DNA of 35,404 nucleotides from Flavobacterium sp. UBA6721 (GTDB lineage: Bacteria; Bacteroidota; Bacteroidia; Flavobacteriales; Flavobacteriaceae). The notes under the pieces were generated by a model, which did no database searches, was not told where the DNA came from, and worked only from the letters and a program-made list of their open reading frames with translations. This document shows, in pieces, positions 18,024 to 25,065 of the stretch. Numbering within the stretch: the first letter of the stretch is position 1; each line of letters begins with the position of its first letter. Made by a program: the position numbers and the translations under genes. The stretch is from positions 1 through 35,404 of the forward strand of contig DKIJ01000037.1 of assembly GCA_002454195.1 (NCBI GenBank), given 5' to 3'.

Positions 18024-20237
18024 TTAAAATCGATAGGTGATTTTGGCTTTCAAATAAAAAGGCGTTCCCGGAGTAAAATGAATTTCATCAACAGGATTGG
18101 GTTCGTTTTTCAATCTGGATTCGGTTGCAAACTGGGTTTCATTCCAATCAACATTAAATAAATTTTGGATACTTATACCAAAAGAAATCGTTTCTAAATC
18201 ATAATTCAAATTCATATCATTCACAAAATAGCCTTTGGCAACAATAGAATAATCTTCATTTGCCGGACGATTTTTAATATAACGATAACGAATTCCTCCC
18301 GAAAAACGATACCAGTTTTGAAAACTAATACCTCCTGCCGTAGTAAAATCAGGAGCCAAAGGAATATAATTTTCTCCTTTTGGAGCATCCATGCTTCGGG
18401 CACAAGTATAATTGGCATCAGTATATATATATAAAATTTCATTTAAATGGTAACGAATCCCTAAGTCGGCTCCCATGCGTTTGGTTCTTCCGCTTGGCTC
18501 TATAATTCCACCATCTCCTGAATACACAAATTCTTGTTGTAAATACATATACCACAATCCCAAGTTTATCAATACATTATGAGAAGGTTTCCAAATAATT
18601 CCCATATCGGTTCCAATAGCTGTAGGCAATGTTTTCTTTGTGTTGTCCAAAACCACTACACGAGCATCATTGGAGTGAAAGCTCATACCCGATTTTAAAA
18701 ATAACTGCAAAGTATTATTTGGAGTATAAATAACATTCAACTTAGGTGAAATTTTAGTTTCACTTTGGGATTGATTTGTATAAGTTGAACTCAATTTGTC
18801 TTGGTAATTGAATCTAAAATAATCCAAACGCAGCCCTGGATTAATCATCCATTTTCCAAATACAAATTCCGAATTTAGATAGCTGTAATTATTACTTTCA
18901 TCAATATCTCCTAATTTAATATTTTCTAAAGTGGTTTTACGATTCATAGTATGAGACAACTCACTATCCTTAGTTGCATCGGATCTAAAACCAAGACCAA
19001 ATTGGTAATTAATATCCCAAATATCATTTTTAATTTTCTTATTAATTTCGACACTCATCCCATAAAGTGTGCGATTTTCTTTTTGACGAATTTGGTCTCC
19101 GTTATCAGGATCTTTTAAGAAAAAAGTAAAATTAGAATACAGTTCAAATGCGTACTTACTGAAAAAAGTATTAATCTTTACGAAGGTATTGGCATCAATA
19201 GGCTTATTTAAGGAGGTAATAATATTTGTTCTTGCAGTATTTCCTCCTTCGGTATCATCGACTGAACCAAATCTTGAAATAACACCCGCTTTTACTAATC
19301 GCTCAGGGATTTGTCCAGAAGCATCCCATTTACTGGAAAAATGAGAAGCCGAAATGGAGAACTTACTATTTACCCCTAACAAATAAGTGTATTTCCCTAA
19401 CAAATTTAATCGATTGAAATTTTGAGGAGATTCGAAAGCTCCGTCAGTCAAAAAATATTCTGTGGCAATATAAGCTCTTTGATTTTTAGCATTATCCAAC
19501 AATTTAAACAAACCTACTGTTCGCTTCATATTAAACCTTCCTGCTTCTGCACTAATGCTACTATTTTCTAGTTTTTCCTTCATTTGAAAACCTACAAAAC
19601 CTGCCGTAGCAAAATCACCTTTATTAGCATAATAACTTCCTTTGCCAAAATCAATTTTATCTACGGTTTCTGGAATTACAAAATGCAAGTCGGCATAGCC
19701 TTGACCATGAGCATGAGAAACCATATTTACCGGCATTCCATCAACTGAAATAGCAACATCTGTCCCATGGTCTATATCAAAACCTCTCAAAAACAGCTGT
19801 TCTCCCTTTCCTCCCCCAGCATGCTGGCCAATAAATAAACCGGGAACTTTTTGTAAAATTTCCTGTGAGGTATTTACTGGTGAAGTTTGCAAATCCATTT
19901 TTGAAATTAAATTCATTGCCGAAAGCTTTGATGGAATTACGACATCCTTCAATTTCATGACTGCATCTTCAAGAACTATTTTATTTTCACCATCAATAAT
20001 CGTATAACTCTTATTTTTAAAGCCAACTGCAGTAAAACTTAAAACATCACCAACATTCGTTTCTTCGATAATAAAAACACCTGAATCATCCGTATGAGAA
20101 TGAGTTTCCGAAATAGGATTAAAAATAAAAGCATTAGTAACAGCATTCCCATATTCGTCAAAAACCACTCCTTTTTGAGTTTGCGAAAAGGAATAAAAAC
20201 TAATGAAAATAATAAGTGCTGTTAAAAGCGGTTTCAT
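18024..20237 (-). CDS. TonB-dependent outer-membrane receptor
   Basis: A 737-residue outer-membrane receptor. It has a signal peptide (to about residue 19, SFSQ), an N-terminal carboxypeptidase-like beta-sandwich (residues about 20-95, GVVFDEYGNAVTNAFIFN), a plug domain (about 105-215, with SPVNTSQEILQKVPGLFIG and LFLRGFDIDHGTDVAISVDG), then a 22-strand-type barrel ending in the aromatic KAKITYRF. The plug contains HAHGQGYADLHF and the extension HSHTDD; these histidines may bind a metal, but that is only a guess. The substrate is not known. It is divergent from the ECF sigma factor, with its own promoter at 20284-20314. Confidence 0.92.
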   Translation of the reverse strand: MKPLLTALIIFISFYSFSQTQKGVVFDEYGNAVTNAFIFNPISETHSHTDDSGVFIIEETNVGDVLSFTAVGFKNKSYTIIDGENKIVLEDAVMKLKDVVIPSKLSAMNLISKMDLQTSPVNTSQEILQKVPGLFIGQHAGGGKGEQLFLRGFDIDHGTDVAISVDGMPVNMVSHAHGQGYADLHFVIPETVDKIDFGKGSYYANKGDFATAGFVGFQMKEKLENSSISAEAGRFNMKRTVGLFKLLDNAKNQRAYIATEYFLTDGAFESPQNFNRLNLLGKYTYLLGVNSKFSISASHFSSKWDASGQIPERLVKAGVISRFGSVDDTEGGNTARTNIITSLNKPIDANTFVKINTFFSKYAFELYSNFTFFLKDPDNGDQIRQKENRTLYGMSVEINKKIKNDIWDINYQFGLGFRSDATKDSELSHTMNRKTTLENIKLGDIDESNNYSYLNSEFVFGKWMINPGLRLDYFRFNYQDKLSSTYTNQSQSETKISPKLNVIYTPNNTLQLFLKSGMSFHSNDARVVVLDNTKKTLPTAIGTDMGIIWKPSHNVLINLGLWYMYLQQEFVYSGDGGIIEPSGRTKRMGADLGIRYHLNEILYIYTDANYTCARSMDAPKGENYIPLAPDFTTAGGISFQNWYRFSGGIRYRYIKNRPANEDYSIVAKGYFVNDMNLNYDLETISFGISIQNLFNVDWNETQFATESRLKNEPNPVDEIHFTPGTPFYLKAKITYRF

Positions 20238-20283
20238 AAAACTTTATATTAATTGGGTTGGCTGTTAAATAATCTTGAAACAC

Positions 20284-20314
20284 CAAATATAAAATGCCTT
20301 CTTATAAGTAGCAA
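20284..20314 (-). promoter_or_regulatory. Promoter of the TonB-dependent receptor gene
   Basis: The minus strand has TATATTTG (20291-20284) preceded at 20 bases by TTG (20314-20312). Both elements fit the -7/-33 promoter of Bacteroidota. The leader to the ATG at 20237 is about 40 bases. Confidence 0.6.
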
Positions 20315-20417
20315 CCTGTATCTAATAAAATGTTTAATTTTAAAATTTCCTGAAATAAAAATAAGATTTTTATTCCTCTATTTTAATAAAACCAACTCTA
20401 TTCTAAATAAGTTTCCC

Positions 20418-20425
20418 TAAGTTTG
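20418..20425 (+). promoter_or_regulatory. -7 box of the ECF sigma operon
   Basis: TAAGTTTG matches TAnnTTTG. Transcription would begin about position 20430, which places the ATG at 20428 at or before the transcript start and favours ATG 20446. No -33 TTG is clear. Confidence 0.45.
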
Positions 20426-20445
20426 TAATGCAAAATATAAAAACG

Positions 20446-20976
20446 ATGAGTCAAGACGAATTATTAGCTTTAATTTACAGAAAGGACGAAAAAGCATTCA
20501 CACATCTTTATGATATGTATGCCAAAAGTTTATTTGCGGTTATAAGTAACTTAATCAAAAACACAGAAGAAGCGGAGGACGTACTCCAAGAGGTTTTTGT
20601 TAAAATCTGGAAAAACTTAGATACTTATAACGAAAATAAAGGACGTTTTTACACTTGGATTCTAAATATCGCACGAAATACTTCGATTGATAGATTACGT
20701 TCTAAAAACTTTAACAACAGTCAAAAAAACCTTTCTTCAGATAATTTCGTAAATCTATTTGAAGACAATAACAAATTGACCAATAAAGTAGACGGAATAG
20801 GACTGCAGGATTTCATCAAACGATTAAAACCTAAATGTATCCAAATAATAGACTTATTGTTTTTTAAAGGTTATACCCAACAGGAAGCTGCTGATGAACT
20901 TGAAATTCCATTAGGAACGGTAAAAACACACAACAGAAACTGTATTAATGATTTAAGAAACTATTTGAAAGTATAG
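20446..20976 (+). CDS. ECF-type RNA polymerase sigma factor
   Basis: A 176-residue sigma-70 family protein from MSQDELLALI (182 from the alternative ATG at 20428). Region 2 is FTHLYDMYAKSLFAVISNLI through AEDVLQEVFVKIW, and the -10 recognition helix region contains FYTWILNIARNTSIDRLRS. Region 4 is LLFFKGYTQQEAADELEIP followed by GTVKTHNRNCINDLR. There is no region 1 or 3, as expected for ECF factors. The start was chosen from the position of the -7 box. It is followed after 4 bases by an RskA-like anti-sigma gene, so the two form a regulatory unit that probably autoregulates. The target regulon cannot be read from the window. Confidence 0.92.
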   Translation: MSQDELLALIYRKDEKAFTHLYDMYAKSLFAVISNLIKNTEEAEDVLQEVFVKIWKNLDTYNENKGRFYTWILNIARNTSIDRLRSKNFNNSQKNLSSDNFVNLFEDNNKLTNKVDGIGLQDFIKRLKPKCIQIIDLLFFKGYTQQEAADELEIPLGTVKTHNRNCINDLRNYLKV

Positions 20977-20980
20977 TACG

Positions 20981-21766
20981 ATGGAAACGAAAGAATATAT
21001 AGAATCAGGTATATTAGAACTTTATGTTTATGGTTCATTATCAGAAATCGAATGTGAAGAGGTTGCTGAAATGGCTAAAAAATATCCTGAAATTAATGCC
21101 GAAATTATAGCTATCGAAAAATCAATGTTGGCCTTATCGTCTAGCTTTGCTCCTTTTCAATCGGTTAAAAATTATGCCGCTATAAAAGAAAAACTAAACT
21201 TGAGCACCCCTGAAGTTATCAACATGAGTCCAAAAAGAAATTGGGCTCAATACGTCGGTTGGGCAGCCGCTATTATACTCTTGGCAGGAATTGGTTTTCA
21301 ATACAATCAATTAGAACTTACTAATAATCAAATAGTAACTACCAACTTAGAAAAAGTAAAAATCGAAAAAGAACGTAACGAATTAGCGACTAAAAAAGCC
21401 GCTATCGAAACTCATTTGGCTGTTATCAAAGACGACAAAAACACCGTAATCACACTTGGAGGACAAACGGTTTCCCCAGAATCTTCTGCAAAAGTATATT
21501 GGAACAAAGATACGCATACGGTTTATGTAGATGCTTCTGGATTACCAGAACCTCCAAAAGGAATGGTTTACCAAGTTTGGGCTTTAAAATTAAATCCTCT
21601 TACACCTACCAGTATTGGTTTATTGGATAAATTTAAAGACAATAACGAGCGCTTTTTTGCCGTTAATAATATTGCCGAAGCTGAAGCTTTCGGTATTACA
21701 TTGGAACCTGCTGGAGGAAGTTTAACTCCTACATTAGAACAATTATACACTTTAGGTAAAGTATAA
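20981..21766 (+). CDS. RskA-like membrane anti-sigma factor
   Basis: A 261-residue single-pass inner-membrane protein. The N-terminal cytoplasmic part (residues 1-80, ESGILELYVYGSLSEIECEE) fits the anti-sigma helical domain. A transmembrane helix lies at about residues 87-106 (VGWAAAIILLAGIGF). A short coiled coil (about 110-145) follows, and the periplasmic C-terminal domain is of the anti-sigma-K RskA type (AKVYWNKDTHTVYVDASGLP, PPKGMVYQVWALKL, GITLEPAGGS). It is the partner of the sigma factor 4 bases upstream. It is not of the FecR type, so this pair is probably not controlled by the divergent receptor through a FecR-like signal. A perfect terminator follows. Confidence 0.88.
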   Translation: METKEYIESGILELYVYGSLSEIECEEVAEMAKKYPEINAEIIAIEKSMLALSSSFAPFQSVKNYAAIKEKLNLSTPEVINMSPKRNWAQYVGWAAAIILLAGIGFQYNQLELTNNQIVTTNLEKVKIEKERNELATKKAAIETHLAVIKDDKNTVITLGGQTVSPESSAKVYWNKDTHTVYVDASGLPEPPKGMVYQVWALKLNPLTPTSIGLLDKFKDNNERFFAVNNIAEAEAFGITLEPAGGSLTPTLEQLYTLGKV

Positions 21767-21830
21767 AATAGACATTTATACCATTAACAAGTCAAGTTGA
21801 TTAAGCAATTAATAATCTTAGAATTTAGTT

Positions 21831-21874
21831 CAAAACGTAAAAAGACTTTCTAGCGAAAGTCTTTTTACGTTTTG
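21831..21874. terminator. Perfect 20-bp inverted repeat terminator
   Basis: CAAAACGTAAAAAGACTTTC (21831-21850) and its exact reverse complement (21855-21874) flank a TAGC loop. The A and T tracts make it a strong bidirectional terminator after the anti-sigma gene. Confidence 0.9.
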
Positions 21875-21896
21875 TATAGTTCTGGTTTCCATTGAT

Positions 21897-21904
21897 TATA
21901 TTTG
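21897..21904 (+). promoter_or_regulatory. -7 box of the dihydrouridine synthase gene
   Basis: TATATTTG matches TAnnTTTG, 15 bases before ATG 21920. A TTG lies 22 bases further upstream, slightly long for a -33 element. The upstream TTG at 21902 is part of the box and cannot be the start codon. Confidence 0.55.
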
Positions 21905-21919
21905 CACAATTATTTTTTT

Positions 21920-22867
21920 ATGAGCTATACCCTTCTTTCCTCTCCTCTTCAAGGATTTACTGATTTTCGCTTTAGAAATGCGCAAAACAAATATTTTGGC
22001 GGTATTGATACTTTTTATTCTCCTTACATTCGCTTAAACGGAAAACTGGTTGTAAAATCTTCCTACCAACGTGACTTACTTCCTGAGAACAATCAGGATT
22101 TAGAAGTTATTCCTCAAATCATTAGTAATGATGCAGATGAATTTTTATTTGTTTCGAAATATGTTCAGGAATTAGGATATAAAGAATTGAATTGGAATTT
22201 AGGTTGTCCGTATCCAATGGTAACCAAATCTGGCATGGGATCCGGATTGATTTGCCAAACACAAAAAATTGATCATATTCTGGAAAGAGTTCATGCCGAA
22301 TCGGATATTATTGTTTCGATGAAAATGCGTTTGGGTTATGAAACTCCCGAAGAAATTCTGAATGTTTTACCTCTTTTAGAAAAATACCCGATTAAGAATG
22401 TGGCAATTCATGCCCGCATTGGGAAACAATTGTACAATGGTGGAGTGAATTTAGACGGTTTCCAACAATGTGTAGACAACACCAAACTAAAATTGTATTA
22501 TAACGGTGATATTACTTCGGTGGCTCAATTTCAAAAAATGCAGGAACGCTTTCCTACTATCGACCATTGGATGATAGGTCGCGGATTAATTGCTGATCCT
22601 TTTTTACCTTCGATGATCAAAAACAACAGCAGCGAATATCCATCAAACAAAATGGAATTGTTCAGCGATTTTCACGATACTTTATACGCCGGTTATAGTG
22701 AATCCTTATCGGGAGCAACACACATTTTATTGAAAATGCATCACCTCTGGGAATATTTTTCAGTGATTTTTGACAATCCTCACAAAGTGCATAAAAAAAT
22801 AAAAAAGGCCAAAAGCATTAGGAATTATGAAGCGGCCGTGGAGAACATTTTAAAAAACGAAAATTAA
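21920..22867 (+). CDS. tRNA-dihydrouridine synthase
   Basis: A flavin (FMN) enzyme reducing uridine to dihydrouridine in tRNA, cytoplasmic. From MSYTLLSSPLQGFTD the protein has 315 residues with a TIM-barrel N-terminus. The Dus signature ELNWNLGCPYPMVTKSGMGSG contains the catalytic cysteine of the NxGCP motif. KMRLGYE, VAIHARIGKQLYNG and YYNGDI match the FMN and tRNA binding strands, and MIGRGLIADPFL the phosphate-binding end of the barrel. It is most like the short DusC/DusA-type enzymes of Bacteroidota; the exact target uridine cannot be told. It has its own -7 box and no neighbour in an operon. Confidence 0.92.
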   Translation: MSYTLLSSPLQGFTDFRFRNAQNKYFGGIDTFYSPYIRLNGKLVVKSSYQRDLLPENNQDLEVIPQIISNDADEFLFVSKYVQELGYKELNWNLGCPYPMVTKSGMGSGLICQTQKIDHILERVHAESDIIVSMKMRLGYETPEEILNVLPLLEKYPIKNVAIHARIGKQLYNGGVNLDGFQQCVDNTKLKLYYNGDITSVAQFQKMQERFPTIDHWMIGRGLIADPFLPSMIKNNSSEYPSNKMELFSDFHDTLYAGYSESLSGATHILLKMHHLWEYFSVIFDNPHKVHKKIKKAKSIRNYEAAVENILKNEN

Positions 22868-23303
22868 GTATATAAGACATATAAGTGCAAAAAACTCATA
22901 TGACTACTATATGGCAAAAGAATTCTGCTTAGCACTTGATTCAATTGATGATTTCAGGGGCACCAGATAAATTTTTGGAGCAATCACTTTCAACAATACT
23001 CCTTTTTTGGTTCAAAAAGTATTTTTGAAATTTCATTTCACTTCTAAAATCTTCTATTTCACTTTTGCTTTGTTAAAAATTCGTCTAGTTCAATTATGTA
23101 TTTTCTCCGACACAAATACTTTGCCAAACATCCATAAAGTGACAACTTAATACAATAGGCAAAAAAAGTAGGAATTTATTGGTTGGTTCCCGATGCTTGA
23201 GAGTAATAATTATTGGATGGAATGCCCACTATCAAAAAACCAATGGATATTCTTTTTAGTGGGCTTCCAATTCCTTGTATTGGGGGCAACTTACATTTGA
23301 AGT
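22868..23303. other. Gene-free stretch between dus and the insertion sequence
   Basis: No intact frame longer than a few dozen codons is seen on either strand. On the minus strand short pieces such as ELDEFLTKQK and KVIAPKIYLVPLKSS separated by stops look like decayed coding text, without a family I can name. A small inverted repeat GCCCACTA/TAGTGGGC (about 23224-23265, loop of about 26 bases) is present. Confidence 0.35.
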
Positions 23304-23307
23304 AATT

Positions 23308-23322
23308 GTATAGGCGCATTCA
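23308..23322 (+). repeat. Left terminal inverted repeat of the insertion sequence
   Basis: GTATAGGCGCATTCA; the mate is at 24939-24953. The boundary could shift by a few bases. Confidence 0.6.
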
Positions 23323-23352
23323 GAAGTAAGTTAACTTTTGATTAAAAAAATA

Positions 23353-23393
23353 AAAAAATGACCGATTTTGATTTTCATTGTCGGCCATTTTTT
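23353..23393. terminator. Terminator hairpin at the left end of the insertion sequence
   Basis: AAAAAATGACCGA (23353-23365) pairs with TCGGCCATTTTTT (23381-23393), with one G-U type mismatch and a 15-base loop, flanked by A and T tracts. It lies about 75 bases after the transposase stop and would end its transcript inside the element. Confidence 0.7.
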
Positions 23394-23469
23394 ATTTTTT
23401 ATGGATTCGGTGTTTTTTTTGTATATCGACAAGACACACGTTCCCCAGCGAGGCTTTTTTTTGTTTTTT

Positions 23470-24831
23470 TTAAGCCACTAAAGCTTTTTGTTGCTGGAAA
23501 ATTCTTCTTCCGATTTCCAAGGCATTTGCTGTGTGGATTCCGAAGAATATCCACAGCATTTCGCTTTTTTGGGTTTTGGCTTTAATTTTTCTCAGGTTAT
23601 AATGCTCCTTTTCTTTTCCAAAACTTCCTTCTAGCCGAGTAGCGCGTTCTTTCTTGATTTCTTTGGCTAAAATTTTACGTTGTTCTTGATCTTTACCGGC
23701 TTTTCCTTTTCTCACAAAATCGGTTTGGATTTTATGGTTCGAGGTAAATGTTCGGTTCTTGTTGTTGGCATAAATAGCATCGGCTCCGAGCATTTTTACT
23801 TTGGTTTTGGTTAGGTTTTGGGCACAAAACACGCTGCTCTGTAAACGGGTGCCTTCGTTAAAAGCACGGTATTGAATGTGTTCTATAAAATTGATGCCGT
23901 CAATCTGGATTTTGTTGACTTTGGCTCCAAATTCCACTTGTTTAACCTCTTTTCCCCGAACTATCGGGCGGATGTAACTTTTGCTGATGCTCACAATCCT
24001 ATCGGGAAGACTTTTTCCAGTCTTAAATATTTGTGATTGCTGGATATAAACTTTAGCAATATTAGCGCGTTGCTTGTTGTATTTTGCCGTTGCTTCAAAA
24101 GGGTTTTGATTCTCAATTCTGCTGAGTTCACCGTTGAGTTTGTATAATAATTTGAGAAGACCTCGAGTTACTTTTGTGCGGTATTTGAACTGCTTTTTCC
24201 TCTTTTTTGAATACTCATTGTATCGTCGGCACCAGTCCAGATATTTGGTTCTTGGTAATTTTATTTTGAGCAAATCACACAATGATTCCATCTGTTTATA
24301 GTTCCATTGCACGCATACCCACAGTAATTTTTGGTTGGTCGGAAAACGTACTTCACTTTCATAACAAGTGGCATCGGTAAACATTTTGTCCAAATCCTTC
24401 ATATAAGGAAGCCATTTCTTAAAGAATATTTCCTGAGATTTTCTAAGGTTTAAACCCTTGGAAAGTTCCATTCTGATTTGGCTTACAATTTTAAAATTCG
24501 TCAAAGGTTTATTGATAGGAATCAAAATATCGCAAAAAAACTGCATAAAGATATTTCCGTTCAAAAGCTCAATTAATTTCTTATCAGAACAACCATAATA
24601 ATTTTTGAGCATCATCAGGGCAATTTTTCCTTTGGGACTGAAATAACAATGAGTTCCTTTTTTGCAATCTTTCAATTTGAAAGTTTGACTAAGTTCAGAA
24701 AAAGGGGTGGAAAGGTAAATTTTACCCAAATCGGTTTTTAAAAAATTGGCGTAAAAACCATCAAAATCTTTATTGATGGTAAAAATTGGAATTTCGTATT
24801 GAAATTCGCTTAAACGTGTTATTTTTGGCAT
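23470..24831 (-). CDS. DDE transposase of the insertion sequence
   Basis: A 453-residue DDE (RNase H-fold) transposase. The N-terminal part (FSPKGKIALMMLKNYYGCSD, ELLNGNIFMQFFCDI) resembles the helical N-terminal domain of IS5/IS1182-type transposases. Likely catalytic residues are Asp in MFTDATCYESEVRF, Asp in KMLGADAIYANNKNRTF and Glu in RLEGSFGKEKEHYNLRKI. A basic, coiled insertion (residues about 210-260) lies between the first two. The C-terminal MLWIFFGIHTANALEIGRR is typical of the group. It is full length and has no lesion, unlike several neighbouring genes. The start ATG is inside a long hairpin. IS family assignment is uncertain. Confidence 0.85.
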   Translation of the reverse strand: MPKITRLSEFQYEIPIFTINKDFDGFYANFLKTDLGKIYLSTPFSELSQTFKLKDCKKGTHCYFSPKGKIALMMLKNYYGCSDKKLIELLNGNIFMQFFCDILIPINKPLTNFKIVSQIRMELSKGLNLRKSQEIFFKKWLPYMKDLDKMFTDATCYESEVRFPTNQKLLWVCVQWNYKQMESLCDLLKIKLPRTKYLDWCRRYNEYSKKRKKQFKYRTKVTRGLLKLLYKLNGELSRIENQNPFEATAKYNKQRANIAKVYIQQSQIFKTGKSLPDRIVSISKSYIRPIVRGKEVKQVEFGAKVNKIQIDGINFIEHIQYRAFNEGTRLQSSVFCAQNLTKTKVKMLGADAIYANNKNRTFTSNHKIQTDFVRKGKAGKDQEQRKILAKEIKKERATRLEGSFGKEKEHYNLRKIKAKTQKSEMLWIFFGIHTANALEIGRRIFQQQKALVA

Positions 24832-24905
24832 CGCATATTAAAGAAAAACCCCGTTTTTGACTCTTTTTGAGCAATTTTGGGGTTTGTTTCTTCTAATATA
24901 TGATG
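24829..24905 (-). promoter_or_regulatory. Long stem-loop covering the transposase start codon
   Basis: On the minus strand the arm at 24905-24879 (CATCATATATTAG, then AAGAAACAAACCCC) is nearly complementary to 24852-24829 (GGGGTTTTTCTTTAATATG then CGATG). The loop region holds an inner TTGCTC/GAGTCAA pairing. The last bases of the second arm are the ATG itself, so read-through transcripts entering from outside would hide the start codon, while a promoter inside the arm could avoid this. This is seen in the sequence; the regulatory role is inferred. Confidence 0.6.
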
Positions 24906-24938
24906 TATTTTATTGAAAAACAATAGCTTGGGTTATTA

Positions 24939-24953
24939 TGAATGTGCCTGTAT
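24939..24953 (-). repeat. Right terminal inverted repeat of the insertion sequence
   Basis: TGAATGTGCCTGTAT on the plus strand, the imperfect inverse of 23308-23322. Confidence 0.6.
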
Positions 24954-25065
24954 AATTTTTATATATCATTTCAAATGACAAAATCTTTTTTTAACACGAA
25001 AAATCTTCATTATTATTAATGTCTTACAAAATTAAGTTCATTTTATCAAACTACTATATAGTTAC

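Larger units (their letters stand above)
23308..24953 (-). mobile_element. Insertion sequence of about 1.65 kb with one transposase gene
   Basis: The ends carry imperfect inverted repeats: GTATAGGCGCATTCA at the left, and at the right TGAATGTGCCTGTAT, whose reverse complement is ATACAGGCACATTCA. If the flanking bases are included (23305-23322 against 24939-24956), 15 of 18 positions agree. Both ends are flanked by AATT (23304-23307 and 24954-24957), a possible 4-bp target duplication, although AATT is palindromic and common in such DNA. Inside are the transposase, a terminator hairpin near the left end and a long hairpin at the transposase start. The element appears complete and possibly active. 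Its exact IS family was not settled. Confidence 0.7.

Noticed and set aside
20981..21766. FecR-type anti-sigma factor
   Set aside because: The C-terminal domain matches the RskA type and there is no FecR motif or secretin/TonB N-terminal signalling domain in the divergent receptor.
21902..21919. Upstream TTG start for the dihydrouridine synthase
   Set aside because: The TTG is part of the TATATTTG promoter box, and MSYTLLSSPLQGFTD is the normal Dus start.
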